Positions 46,654 to 58,343 of a stretch of 64,000 nt of DNA are shown here, piece after piece (position 1 is the stretch's first letter; each line of letters begins with the position of its first letter). This stretch comes from Capillidium heterosporum (taxonomy: Eukaryota > Entomophthoromycota > Entomophthoromycetes > Entomophthorales > Capillidiaceae), in contig WBMQ01000009.1 in NCBI GenBank assembly GCA_016630905.1, forward strand, positions 992,001 to 1,056,000. Direction: 5' to 3'. The position numbers and the translations under genes are program-made. Below the pieces are notes generated by a model, which did no database searches, had not been told where the DNA came from, and worked only from the letters and a program-made list of their open reading frames with translations.

Positions 46654-47645
46654 TGTTTTCTCAATAAACAAGTTTAAATTATTAAATACCATTGAATGGC
46701 ATATAATTGTCAACTTAACCCTTCAGCTAAGGCGTATATCAAACATCAGATTATATTAGTTTTCATAGTTAACCTACATTTGTACCACTACCCGACAATG
46801 TGCTTCGGGCTAAGTATTTTTATCTTTCACCGATCATTCATACTTTAAATCACTATACATCCAGTTCCCATCACCTTAATTAGCCGCCAATACATTTAAT
46901 TCCATCTGGGATTAATTACCCTTTTTAGGCACGAATAATTGGATCCTAACTTCGATAGCGGATTATTATAACTAGAACATATGCCTATCTCCTTGTTGGA
47001 AAAGAATCCACTTACATGTCGCCAATTTATGACTTCCTCTTAAGCTATGATATATATATGTTGAAACTCTTGTACAAAAAGGTAAATTGGATTAGCTTAA
47101 TTAAACATTTAAAGATTCCTAGCCAGTAGTTTTGCAAGAATTGAGTGCTTTTATTAGTTGTATAGTAACTGCCGCGTCTATATCAGACAGCCCGCAACAT
47201 TATTAAACATTCCACATCCTCTGCCGAAGGACTCACCAAGTTCGGCCGAACCCACTCGACTAGAAGTCCAAGCCAGTGGTTAAACACTTGATGAGGTCGA
47301 CCAGTCAAAATTAGTTATGTAAACTATTTTAAATAGTACTATGTCGATTTTCTTATATATTAAGGTAGAAAACTGAGGTTTGAGTGAGCCTTTGGAATAT
47401 TTTAAAACTTGTAAGTAGATGCACTAAAAGTCGATTAATGAATAAGGTGAGTATTATCGATCTACTATATGATACTTAGGATTCGGACGTAATCTGTACT
47501 TGACTTCATACATACACATACACTCCATTATAAAAACTGACCTATAGAATAAAAAATTAAAAGGAATAATATATTGATTTTATTAATCGGTGCTCGATCA
47601 TTAGAAAGTTATATATGCGCTTATACTCAGCTGGAAGCAAAACTT
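46654..47645. other. Intergenic stretch between the P450 and peptide gene 2
   Basis: Convergent gene ends. A more GC-rich patch near 47170-47300 is unexplained. No gene was recognised. Confidence 0.4.
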
Positions 47646-47927
47646 TTAGTGAATTCCACGGTAAGGAGAAAAGAACCGAGCACCTCGGTTACCCCCTTTA
47701 TTCATGTCACCTTGACTATCCTTGCCCTTATCTTGGTTGGTATCAAATGCTTGAAGTTGATCTCCATTCAAATCTTTAATGTCGAGGGTACTGGGCTTCC
47801 CAATGTTTTTGAAAAGCTCATTGAAGTAGGAGGTATCAGGTAGGCTTAAAGCAGGAAATTGGGGTGGTAAGGATAGTACGTAAATAAGACTGGATAGTAA
47901 TATGGCCAACTTTAGCATGCTGTTCAT
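47646..47927 (-). CDS. Secreted peptide precursor 2 (FFSPYRGIH type)
   Basis: 93 residues, intronless, cysteine-free. The first 66 or so residues, through DKGK, are identical to precursor 1 because they lie in the repeated arm. After 47720 the sequence departs: the linker reads DSQGDMNKGGNRGAR and the end is FFSPYRGIH and TAA. The mature-type peptide therefore differs from precursor 1 (Ser for Arg at position 3), although signal peptide and pro-region are the same. As in precursor 1, Arg directly precedes FF. Confidence 0.75.
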   Translation of the reverse strand: MNSMLKLAILLSSLIYVLSLPPQFPALSLPDTSYFNELFKNIGKPSTLDIKDLNGDQLQAFDTNQDKGKDSQGDMNKGGNRGARFFSPYRGIH

Positions 47928-48014
47928 CTTATATTATTTTAGTTGGATTGGATTTTTTATGAGTGTTGCGTTTTGATCTGTTGCTATGTTGGAAACCCGA
48001 GCCTTTAGGTCGGT

Positions 48015-48021
48015 ATTTATA
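48015..48021 (-). promoter_or_regulatory. TATA box of peptide gene 2
   Basis: ATTTATA on the plus strand, the mirror image of the box of gene 1; 88 bases lie between it and the start codon. Confidence 0.55.
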
Positions 48022-48096
48022 CACAAGTAAATCAATATATATAGTCTTACATTTCTTTATCAATAAAGTGTTGATATCATTTTAGCGTATGCATAT

Positions 48097-48127
48097 CTTT
48101 GGAAACCCGCACGACCGTAGCTTCTTT
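48097..48127 (-). promoter_or_regulatory. Conserved upstream element of peptide gene 2
   Basis: Exact mirror image of 39620-39650 in the right arm. Confidence 0.5.
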
Positions 48128-49664
48128 AGATTGACGAATGCCTACATTTTAGTGCTCACCTTTGAGAATGCACTTATAATTCCAAATTAAATATACTATA
48201 TAGCAGTCAAAACAACTAGTTAAGGTACAATTTATTTGGAACTTATTGAGTTCATCCCATTGATACTGGCTAAATATGGTCAATATTAAACTTTTGTGGT
48301 GGACTTTTACAAAGTATTGGTAACTGGCACCGGTAGTATAATTAAGCAAAAGACCACTCTCGAACTGGGTGAGGCTTTATAATACAAAACTAATGTTGCC
48401 TTACTTGGCATGTAGCTTGATGTTTTCCTTATAAGTTTACAGGCTACCCATGTAAACTATATAAGCGCTTGTAGGGTTATCGACGCTTTTAAATCGAAAC
48501 CCTCTGGCTATTGGTATTCGTTTATTTTTGGCAAAAGCAAATATATTATCAACAACTAAAGCTCTACCTCGATAAACTTCATCAGTGATTGAGACGCGCT
48601 AAATATGGGCCTATATCTTTTGTATTGTAGTATCCAATAGCTTAATACTATTTAAGATATCGCCTTTGGACTATTGGATGTATATACAGCGATAATCTAA
48701 AACTAAGCATCCAAAGATCAACTTCAATAGGCTTATTGACCTTTCATGTAAAAGCTTAACGTATGTAGAGGGTAGAAAATTTGGTGAGCTATTGAACTCC
48801 TATAGTAAACAGTAACCTCTATTACACACAATCACTTTAGTATTAGTATTCTGTTAAATAGGTATACAATCCTATAGCAAACCACCATTCTATATAACTG
48901 GTGACCTCCATTTCTGTAAATACGAAACAAATATGTTTAAGCCATTTGCATCATTTAATAAGATAATTTACAAAATTTCTACTAATATAAATCGGTTTCC
49001 ATGAAACTATGTATTCTATAAGGTTGATGAAAAGCCAAATTTACATATCGTAAATGGTTTTATTTTTAAAATTAAAAGAATGATGAATGTCAATCATTCC
49101 ACTATACCTAAAACTCTTAGTAAAAACGTGATGCTAATCCTACTCTATAAACCGAGTAGATTAGGGCAGCTTACAGTTTTGGAGATGAATAACCCACTCT
49201 ACCTAAAAGCAAAGCATCCTATATATGTAATCAGGTGATATATATAGGTAATACCAAAATTCAAAAGACTTTTCAAAACTTGAAGCATTCCTAAAACTTT
49301 GGGTAGGAAGCTTCATTTTTACTTTGGCATAACTCCTGTAACTTCCAAATAAAAGGAAAGACGAGGTATGTTTTAAGGCATAGGTAGCTAAGTTGATAGG
49401 TTCATACAATTGAATTTCGTGCTTAAAGATACATAGCAATGTTCAAACTATTGCCATTTATCGCTAAATTGAATTGAAAGATTAGATTTCACTTATAAGA
49501 CTGAAAATCACTACTTTGAGTACAATGCCAAATTTAAATAGACATAATAGCCATATATAACCAAGTTAAGAACCTGAGCATCAGTTTAATTACACTCCTT
49601 TATCCATTTAGCTTATACAACTTGTACAGCATCCAACTATCCCCCTAAAATGCAGGATCCTAAA
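48128..49664. other. GH81-peptide intergenic region in the right arm
   Basis: Mirror image of the left-arm intergenic region, with at least one base difference (near 48873). No gene is seen. Confidence 0.5.
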
Positions 49665-51764
49665 CTAAGGTTGAGTAGCGAACCAATACAAAGTATTAGT
49701 CATAGTATTACCATCGTCCATACCTTTAGGACTAGCTTGGAAATCCTGGTAAGCTCCTTGCGAATCAAATACCGCCTTCGCCATGTAAATAAAAGTACGC
49801 CATCCATCAGCTATAGGTGGATCTTGTCTCGAAATGCCAGTTGCTAAAATAGGATACAGCTGCTGCACCCAGCTCCTATCCAAAAGATAATGGGAGATTG
49901 GAGTAAAAGGCAGCATCTGTATACCATGGATATACTCTACATTCTTCCCAAACCAAGTTGCATAATCCACCTTGGTATTCCAAAGTACACCTACCGTCTT
50001 GTTGTTACTGAAGCTACTAGGGTAGATCGAACTATCGGTCATATGCCAGTACTTTTTGCTAGACCTTAATTCAGTAGTCAGCATCAGATTACCCAAATTG
50101 GAGATGGTAGAGTCTTTAAGAGCTAAACCTAAGAGGTAGACGGCGTAGTAACCATTGACTGATTCCGAAGTTGACTCTTGATTCTTACCATCGCCAAATT
50201 CGAACAATCCAGATGCCCAGGAATGACCGTCGTAGAAATCCTTCATGCGGAACTTGGGGAAGTAGGGATCGTTTCCGTTAGGGTTGATGCAGTCGCGTAC
50301 CATGACAAGTATCGGCTCCTGGTAGGCCTGTAGCCAGTTCAAGTCATACTTGCCTATGACTGCAGCTGCGTAGATGAAGTACCCGTAGTGGAAGTGGTGG
50401 TCGTTGTAGTAGCCCATACCAAAATCGGCGTTCTGGTCATTGATGCCTTGGACTGTTACCAACCCACCCCAAGTCTGGTCGTAGACTAACTTGTTCGAGT
50501 TTTGGCCTTTAAGCCAAGGCTCGATTATTGCTTTGATTTTAGATAGGATACTTGGGATGGTCTGGGCCATGTTTACCGACTCAGCGATTAAGGCCAACCT
50601 TGCCAGCTTGGCCATGTGTTTACCTAGGAAGTAAGGGTCCTCAGCTTGGGTCGTCAAGTTGACATCAGCTGTAATATTTTGCTTGATCAAATCGACAAAG
50701 TTCGCCTTGACCTTGTTGGGAGAGAACCACTGGATAGTGTTGAGGTCTTCTAACAAAGTCCACTGGTCACCTACTGTTGCCGTCATCGGACCTTTCAGGC
50801 AGTTGTACCCATTCAAATTGGCTTTCGATAAGTTGACTATACAATCCAGGTGGTGGGGTAGAGCTAGCATTAAAAGGGGTAGGTTTCCACCCTTTTTCTT
50901 GAAGTTGAAATGGAGGTAGGCTTGGCGGTCGGACGGGAATTCGTATACGACATCGCCACCGGTAGGATAGGTTGATGAAAACTGGTCCAAGATCGCCAAG
51001 TTCTGGTCGATAGGTTGAGGCACTAAAGCTAACCGCACAGTTCCAGTATAGGCACCTACCAAAGTTAAGCTGTTCAAAGTGTTGGTAAATGCCATTGGAG
51101 ACGTCAAGTATATAGCCCAGGTTTGGCCGTTGTTGAAGTTGACGGTGGTGCGCTTGCTACTGGTGACAACTGAAAGGATGGCGTGGATGGTATCGAATCT
51201 TAAGTTGGTTGCGTTGACCTCCATAGTGAAATAGGGACAGCCTCGAATAAAATAGGCTTTGACGCTACTGCCAAACATCATACTTACACCCAAGTCGTCG
51301 ATTGAGCTTAGTTTACGGGCTCCTGTAGAGTTGAAGTTGATGGTCCAGTTGGCTACGAACGGACTTATCACGTAGTCGGCAGTAGCCACCTTCTCAGGGT
51401 AGCTGATAACTATGCTGCTGTCCTTACACTGGATTAAATAGGGATAGAGAGGGATGGTACCGTATCCTTGATTGAGTACCAAATTCTGCCACCATCGGTT
51501 GGTCTGCAAGGGTCGGCTGGTAGTCAAGTTGAGGTTTGTAGGCTTCAAAGGGTGGTCCTTGAACTCGAAGCTGGGCTTGTTGACTGAGATGTCGGTCGTG
51601 TTCAAATCCATAGGCTCAAAAGGCTTATCTTGGAATATAGAGGCGGGGCGCTCAAGCTTCCTTCCGGGTCTTGCGGTTGGGATTTGGTTTGGGTCGTCGG
51701 GCTCTGAACTATTGTTGCTCCAAAAGGCGGATACCCAGCTAGTAGACCAATGTAGCAAAGACAT
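49665..51764 (-). CDS. GH81 endo-1,3-beta-glucanase, right copy
   Basis: 699 residues with a protein sequence identical to the copy at 35983-38082, and all the same catalytic-region motifs. It is transcribed away from the right end of the repeat towards the spacer. The leader near the ATG shows small differences (for example AAACATT for AAGCATT). The arm ends at its TATA box (51805-51812), so its upstream region is unrelated to that of copy 1 and the two may be expressed differently. Confidence 0.93.
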   Translation of the reverse strand: MSLLHWSTSWVSAFWSNNSSEPDDPNQIPTARPGRKLERPASIFQDKPFEPMDLNTTDISVNKPSFEFKDHPLKPTNLNLTTSRPLQTNRWWQNLVLNQGYGTIPLYPYLIQCKDSSIVISYPEKVATADYVISPFVANWTINFNSTGARKLSSIDDLGVSMMFGSSVKAYFIRGCPYFTMEVNATNLRFDTIHAILSVVTSSKRTTVNFNNGQTWAIYLTSPMAFTNTLNSLTLVGAYTGTVRLALVPQPIDQNLAILDQFSSTYPTGGDVVYEFPSDRQAYLHFNFKKKGGNLPLLMLALPHHLDCIVNLSKANLNGYNCLKGPMTATVGDQWTLLEDLNTIQWFSPNKVKANFVDLIKQNITADVNLTTQAEDPYFLGKHMAKLARLALIAESVNMAQTIPSILSKIKAIIEPWLKGQNSNKLVYDQTWGGLVTVQGINDQNADFGMGYYNDHHFHYGYFIYAAAVIGKYDLNWLQAYQEPILVMVRDCINPNGNDPYFPKFRMKDFYDGHSWASGLFEFGDGKNQESTSESVNGYYAVYLLGLALKDSTISNLGNLMLTTELRSSKKYWHMTDSSIYPSSFSNNKTVGVLWNTKVDYATWFGKNVEYIHGIQMLPFTPISHYLLDRSWVQQLYPILATGISRQDPPIADGWRTFIYMAKAVFDSQGAYQDFQASPKGMDDGNTMTNTLYWFATQP

Positions 51765-51804
51765 CTTTCTTATATTTTTAAATGTTTGGTTGAAGTTTGT
51801 CTAC

Positions 51805-51812
51805 TATTTATA
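51805..51812 (-). promoter_or_regulatory. TATA box of the right GH81 gene
   Basis: Mirror image of 35935-35942, at the outer edge of the right arm. Confidence 0.5.
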
Positions 51813-51816
51813 GCTT

Positions 51817-53473
51817 ATAATTTGCCTTTGTAATGTTCCAGTATCATTGTAATGAAATCATAACTTCCCACCGTAAGTGAACTGTACCAGCTTGAGGTGA
51901 AGCATCTGACGACTCAAATTTAATCACATTTTGAAGGAGATGCAGATGTAGATGTATAAACAAATTAAAGTAGTGGTGTGTAATGGATTTGAATCAATAT
52001 TTTGATTAACTGGAGATGGGAATGGAGCAAATGTTACGTTTGCGTTCCTTAAAATTTAACTTTCCATTACCAGAACTTAATAGCCCATATTCCCTCCCAG
52101 TTCAAATCATATGGAGCTGTAAACTCCCTTTGTTTATACGGTGCTATTTAATATTTTACTACATCTGACTTGCATTTGGTTACTATGAATTAATGAATAA
52201 AGGACATCAACCCGTAAATTTTCCATTTAGTCAATAAGGTATATCAAATTGAGCTAAATATATTTCAGGTTAATATATTAAAGGGTTTCGTTGACGGTAA
52301 ACTTGATATAGTGTGACTGCTTTATAAGTATTTGACATTAGCTTCCTATAAAAGCCTAAACTAATAAATAAACTTTCAAGGGAGATGTAAACTGGAATAG
52401 TTCCAACTAGCTGTGTTAATTTGATACAAATTGGGATATATATGAAACTTGTGAAAAGTTGAGATATCCTATAGATGTGCGTCAAATATCTACCTCACAT
52501 TTAAAGGTATGGTAAAAAGAATCGTAAAAGAAACAATACATATTGAAATGGACTTGATAAGGTAGCAGTATCTTTTAACAAAGTTTAAATACTATATGAA
52601 AAAAGCAATTATGATGAACCACTTTAATACTTTTACAAAGCTGATAATAGTATAGATTTTATTTATCAACTGTACTACGAGACTAAAAAATTTAGAGATC
52701 ATTCAACCTTGAGATATTCAAATTAATGGTAAAGTGTACTGTAGTCTAATTGATAAACTTCAACTCTCTGATAATATAAATGTATTTAACTTGTCTTGTT
52801 ACGCTTGATGTAATTTTAACTCAAGCTCGATGCTCCCAATTGTTTATGGAATTACAACCTTTTCGCTATAGTTTAATTTTATCACTATGAAACTAATATA
52901 GCTGAACTATAAATTATATTTTTAGCTATGTTAAAATTAATATATTAAGTAGCTTAATGGATACCTTTAGGTTTATATTTCATCATTACAAGGATATATA
53001 TAATATTTTTTGTATGTACTTTTATAGCTTTTTACAATAAGTTTTGAAATAGGATACTAACTTTCGATCTCACATTTATAGATGGAAATATAACTATAAT
53101 GCTGATGATAAAGCTACTTTAAAGTTATTTCGATATAGCATTCTCGTAAATATATAAGTCTATTCGTGCTAAACTAAATTAGTAGTATGTACCTTGATGA
53201 AAAATAGAATACATCAAATCAAAAAGATACTTCAAGCCATAATAATTTGAAGAAATGTGCTTCCAATCACGAAAGCTTTTCTTTGTTGGCAATCAACTTC
53301 TCGTCCAAATTTGGTTCTGATAAGCTAATTCCCCGCTTCAATTAAAATAGTCTAAGATGTGATGTAACTTTAGTCTTGGTCAGCTTGATTAGCACTTGTT
53401 GTTCTACACCCCAACACTGCAAAGTAAAAGGTAACCTTAGCCCACCATCCAACTAATGGAATTATAGTAATAA
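51817..53473. other. AT-rich region right of the inverted repeat
   Basis: Divergent upstream region of GH81 copy 2 and the ADF-H/PH gene. No gene recognised. Confidence 0.45.
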
Positions 53474-54871
53474 ATGTCCTGCGACTTATCTGAACCCACT
53501 ATTGCCGAAGCCTACCAACAGATTCTCTCTGGAGAGATCCAATGGTAATAATTTTTGTTTTTTGCTTTATGGTTTAATTATATTTTGTTAAGGTTGTTGC
53601 TTGGTTACATGGACACGCGTGAGAAACTTTTTTTATACCAAAAGGGCAACGGTGGTATCGACGAGTTGAAAACTTACATAAAGGATGACGTTATGTTCGC
53701 TCTACTACATTACAATGACCATCTCGTTTATATCGTTTATGTCTATGGGAAACTCAAGTAAGTTACAGTTTAAATTCAAATCTAAATTTTGCTTAGGGGT
53801 GCCAAGCGAGGTAAGTTAAAGTAAAGCTTTGAGTATTTATTTAGTTTACAACAGCAAAGACGGTTATTCATGGTAAAACGGTTGCCAACTACTTTGAGGT
53901 AAGCCTATTATCTACAAGTTCTCATGTATTAGCAATTCGACGTGCCCTTCTATATGACAAAAGTTGAAGACCTGACTAAAGGCAGTATCGAAGTACAAAT
54001 TAAGAACAAAGGAAGTAACACTGACTTCTTCGACCTTATCGCTCAAGAAGTCCCTACTAATCCTCTACCCCCAATTCCCCAACCTGATATAGAGGCACAA
54101 GGATCAGCCACTTCGGAAATAAAACCAGCTGAAGTCAGTGACCCATACCGTACTAGTATTTTAGAAGCTGGAGCCCACGAAGAAAATATGATGAATCATC
54201 AGATCCCTACTAGCCCATTTAAGGAACCTATCTTGGAGATCGAAGAGCCTGAAGAGATGCCAAGTGTTGGTGTGCACATCCAGCCTATTGAGGCGCAGGA
54301 ATCCAAGGAACAGATCGAAGCAGTTGCCAAGCGTAAAATCCAGGAAGCTTGGCAGAAGCGGGAGTCGGTTAAGATTCAGTTTGACCATGCCAAGGAGAGT
54401 GACGACGTATTTGATTGTTGCCTTCAAATTTACTTATATTTTTTAACTTTAGAGCAATCAACTGTCTGGATACATCACCGTCTTAGGGGGAGGATGTTTC
54501 GTAAGTTGATATTCAATTTTCACAAATGCTTATATTTAACTTCTTTATATTATATAGTTCTGGAAACGCCGTTGGTTCGTATTGCGCGGTGAAGCCTTGT
54601 ACTTTTACCGTGATCCATCGGTAACTTTGATCAAACTACTTTTGCTTAACTTTTTTATAAAATATAGGACCATTACCCCGTTTCTTGTTTGGATTTAGGG
54701 GGTTCTAAGGCCAAGGTTAATGATGCTAGCCTCGATACCTTGATCCCCCACTGTTTCAAGCTGGATTTGGCTAAGGACAATGGGAATAATGAGATTTATT
54801 ATTTCTTTGCCGATAATGAGAAGTTGAAGCAGTCGACTATTGCTGGTATCTTGGAGTCCACTAAAGCTTAA
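53474..54871 (+). CDS. ADF-H (cofilin/coactosin-type) plus PH domain protein
   Basis: Probable link between actin and membrane phosphoinositides. Eight exons: join(53474..53544, 53593..53757, 53797..53810, 53855..53898, 53933..54406, 54453..54500, 54558..54620, 54668..54871), 360 residues. The first about 130 residues fit an ADF-homology domain of coactosin or drebrin type: DELKTYIKDDVMFALLHYND, GAKRAKTVIHGKTVANYFEQ, FYMTKVEDLTKGSIEVQIKN. An acidic, Pro/Glu-rich linker follows, with a helical stretch AVAKRKIQEAWQKRESVKIQ. The C-terminus is a PH domain: SGYITVLGGG, FFWKRRWFVLRGEALYFYRD, then HCFKLDL and YYFFADNEKLKQSTIAGI. Exon 3 is only 14 nt, and without it and exon 4 the ADF-H domain would be incomplete. 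The splice pattern keeps the frame throughout. Stop is TAA. Confidence 0.82.
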
Positions 54872-55703
54872 ATATCTAATGGGTTTGATTTTTATACCTA
54901 ATGGATGGACGCTGGGGTTCAAATTTACTTTACTAAAATTATCGATAATGGAATATGCTGTTTTTTGAAGTGATAGGCTAAGGATATTATTTTTTGGTTT
55001 GTAGTTTGTATACTAAGAGAGTACTTGATCTATTGAAGTAACTTGCACATATATGTATTTATATAAGAATACTTATAGATGGAAATTGAGGCACTTTTAA
55101 CATTTTCTCTTTCGCTATATCACTTTTGAGTCTGTTATTTTGGTATTTTTCAAGGCATCTTAATAGTATATTGTCAAACTGCTAATGAAAGGATAAAAGT
55201 AATGTATGGAAAGAATGACAAATATTAGATAGCCAAAGTATTGGATTAGAGTAGAAAGCAAGCTTTGTTTAGGTTATTTTATAGGGCTTAAAGTATTCGA
55301 AGGTCAAATGCAACTTGGCACAATAGACTTTGTTTAGATGGCAATGATTGGATTGAAAGGTCCATACTGGTCTAATTGACAAAGTTTTCTAATTAAATAG
55401 ATATATAGCCAATGCTACAAGGTATGAGTATTAGAAAGGCTGGTGTACGGAATAGTAGCTCAATATCTGTATATCTATTTAAATGAAGGACTTTATAGTA
55501 CTCATTTTAAGAACAATTTCCAAGATGGATAGAATTTGTGTTCCATTTGTTTGAAACCTCTACCAAGCTTGATGCAAATCAGATGAACCCGGAAAAACCT
55601 ACCCAACACCATTTCACCACCCAAATTTAAGGGACAAATCGAAATTGGTTCAGTGACTATTAGACAAGCTTACCAAAGTTCAACCAGCTCAGTTCCAACT
55701 ACA
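54872..55703. other. Intergenic stretch before the FYVE gene
   Basis: 3' region of the ADF-H/PH gene and leader of the FYVE gene. The FYVE frame is open upstream of its first ATG from 55587, so an unrecognised 5' exon is possible. Confidence 0.4.
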
Positions 55704-57408
55704 ATGCAGGGAAGACAACTTAGTTACGACAAAGCAACAACTTCAAGGTCAAATACATTCGATGGATTTATATGCCCCGACTGCAAATTAGTCTTTTCCA
55801 ACGTCTCCAATTTAAACACCCACCTATACCGCGTCCATGAATCGAACAGGAGCAGCGATAATGGTTCATCTTCAGATGAGATTGGCGAATATTTCTCCAG
55901 TATATTTAAGAGTGCTCAACAGAAGATAGCTGACTTCTCCAAAAAGACACCTAACCTTCATCAACTGCAAAAGATGGCCAAGGGGAAGAACATTACCCCA
56001 TATGAAACGAATGCCGACCAAGTCGACTCCAATCCCATAAAGTTTTATAGTCAACATTATAAAAGTTTGAACACGAATAGGTGCTTTGAAGTCGATTGTA
56101 AAAAGAACTTAGGGTTACTGGCTTCTAAGCTCAACTGCAAAAGGTATTTTTATTTTTATTTTAATATATTGAATTTCAAAGGTGTGGAGAAGTCTTCTGT
56201 AACGACCATTGTGACTGGCTCATGCGCCTAGACCCAACTACGGCCCAACATGATGTAAATTCCAACATCTGGGCTAGCGTCTGCTTCAATTGCTTCAAGT
56301 CGAAACCAGGTTACAACGATTGCCAAGGCATGACGCGCGACAAATCAACCGAATTCCTCTTGAATCGACGTAAGCGGGTAGATAAAGTGCAACTGGAGTA
56401 CAACCTTATCGAATCGCGTCTAGATAAATTTCGAAAAGTCCTCACGTCTCCTAAACCTATATCATCCAGCAACATGAAGAAGATCGAGCAGAGTATCGTG
56501 TACTGGCAGCCCGACAAAGAGGCGACAGCCTGCCCGTACTGTAAGTTGAACTTCAAGGCTTTGCCCATCAATCGCAGGCGGCACCATTGTCGCTTATGTG
56601 GAAAAGTTGTTTGTGGTACGAAGACCTGCTCCGATAAATTTGAGATCGTGTCATTTCAAGGTAAGATACCGTTTGGTATTTATTTTTTTAGAATTCGAGA
56701 ACCTTGCCTAACCGAATTTTATTTCAAATAGGCGAAGAATCTAACTTACAACCGGTTCATATTCTCATCTGTCAGAACTGCCACTCCTTGACTGACAAGA
56801 TCGAACTCAAGAACAGTAAAAGATCCACTGCTTGGGCCGTTGATACCTACTACGCCAATCTCAAGCAGATTCAAACTATTATCCAGCACAATCTCCCTAA
56901 ATTCAACGAGGCCATCACTAAGTTGCAGCAAGTCAAGACTAAAAAGGGCAATCAACTTGATGAGGCAGATACCGACGTTCAAGTGGCCTCTAATTTCCGT
57001 ATCGAACTTTTAGGTGCCTTTTCCAAATACGACAGCGTCATTCAAATGATGCGCAAGTTAGTTACCAACTCCAACAATCCAGCTAGTTTGCAGTCACGAC
57101 TCCTCAACGCTATCATCGCTTCAGCTGTCAATTTTTTGCAGCTACATACAGTATCTTTAAGTGTACTACCGCGACTACTTCAGAAGGATCGTAATACTAG
57201 TTCGCAGCAAAATTCATCATCAGAAGGTACGCCTAACCCGTCAGTTGTTAAGTTGGAGGGACCTTCCCATCTTGATGTGTTTAGGGAACAGATCAAAAAT
57301 TTGGATAGTTTGATTGAAGAAGCTACTAGAAATAGGAATTTTGAGGATGTTAAGGCTTTGACGTTGGCCCGTAAAGAGATTGTCGATGAAATCGAATTGA
57401 TGTCTTGA
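55704..57408 (+). CDS. FYVE-domain protein of Pep7/Vac1-rabenosyn type
   Basis: Endosomal tether that binds phosphatidylinositol 3-phosphate and Rab5-type GTPases in vacuolar or endosomal transport. Three exons: join(55704..56143, 56182..56660, 56732..57408), 531 residues. A C2H2 finger near the N-terminus reads FICPDCKLVFSNVSNLNTHL. A second zinc-binding block (NCKRCGEVFCNDHCDWLMRL) is made by joining exons 1 and 2. The canonical FYVE domain has YWQPDKEATACPYCKLNF, RRRHHCRLCGKVVCGTKTC and HILICQNCHS. A long helical region and the C-terminal Rab-binding-like helix pair (EQIKNLDSLIEEATRNRNFE) follow. The arrangement is that of yeast Vac1. The start is the first ATG in frame; a 5' exon may be missing. 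Stop is TGA. Confidence 0.88.
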
Positions 57409-58343
57409 GATTGAGAAAGTAGCGGTGGTAGCAACTTTTGTTTAGTTTGATTTGGTAGCTCTCGAATTTATTGGATATTTGGATGTGTTTAGTTTGGGCA
57501 AGTATGTTGTTTGTTTTAGTGATAAAATAACTAGTTAATGTTCTTATACAAGTTTAGATACAAATATTTTAAATTTAGTATATCAGATAAGTATAAATTT
57601 ATAGATGTAAATATCCAATGTATTGATGTTGAAAGCCCATTAGTATCATCAAAAGCTCAAAGTAATAGTTTTTTTATAAAATAATATATATTTTTCAAGG
57701 TAAAAGATTTAAATTACATTAAGCCAAGGCTATATATACAATTTGTCTGTAAATGCAGTTATAATGAATAGAAAAGTGGCATTTTAAGCAAAATTACTTT
57801 GGTTTGGTAAAGGTCTGGCATATATCTTATCTAATAGTTAAAGTATAAGGAATATAGATGTAGTAAAATACATACGTGCTATTTTCTCATAAAAAGATTA
57901 TACTAGTGGCTTTGAATAGGTTCTATTGAATCCTTACTACACAATCCAACAAACCCATCTATCATAACCAATTTCAAAATCCCTATATATTCATTTTTAC
58001 ATTATACTAATTCTATGAAACTCAAAGACTTACCTCAAGTTTGTAACCATGGAGGTTACCTATCTGGAATTTAAGGTTAGTATAGGTACTGAGAGCTATA
58101 CCGGTTTCGTAATTGACGTGTATGCCTACTCCAAAATATATTTGGTACAGGAATACTTACATCATCACACTTTAATCTAGGGTTGTTTTTGTACTTATAG
58201 TAGATTTGAAGGTAATATCTGAAGCGATCACCACGTCAAAAACCTTGCCAAGTAGTGGAGATTATTGATGATTAACTGGTATAAATGAGAATTTCAAAAC
58301 GATTGAGGACATGGGATAAAAATATAGCTTCAAGATGAAAAAA
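57409..58343. other. Intergenic stretch before tRNA-Ile
   Basis: AT-rich. A short start-like sequence at 58050 (MEVTYLEFK followed by GTTAGT) could not be extended into a gene. A run of six A at 58338-58343 is the pol III terminator of the tRNA on the minus strand. Confidence 0.4.

Larger units (their letters stand above)
47720..51816. repeat. Right arm of the 4.1-kb inverted repeat
   Basis: Reverse complement of 35931-40027 with very few differences. It carries GH81 copy 2, the shared intergenic region and most of peptide gene 2, all on the minus strand. The symmetry axis is at 43873.5. Confidence 0.93.

Noticed and set aside
35931-51816. Inverted repeat as a transposon with terminal arms
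   Set aside because: The arms carry ordinary host-type genes, no transposase or integrase is in the spacer, and no target duplication is visible at the ends.
58050-58200. Short start-like sequence MEVTYLEFK followed by a possible splice donor
   Set aside because: No second exon could be found that continues the frame.
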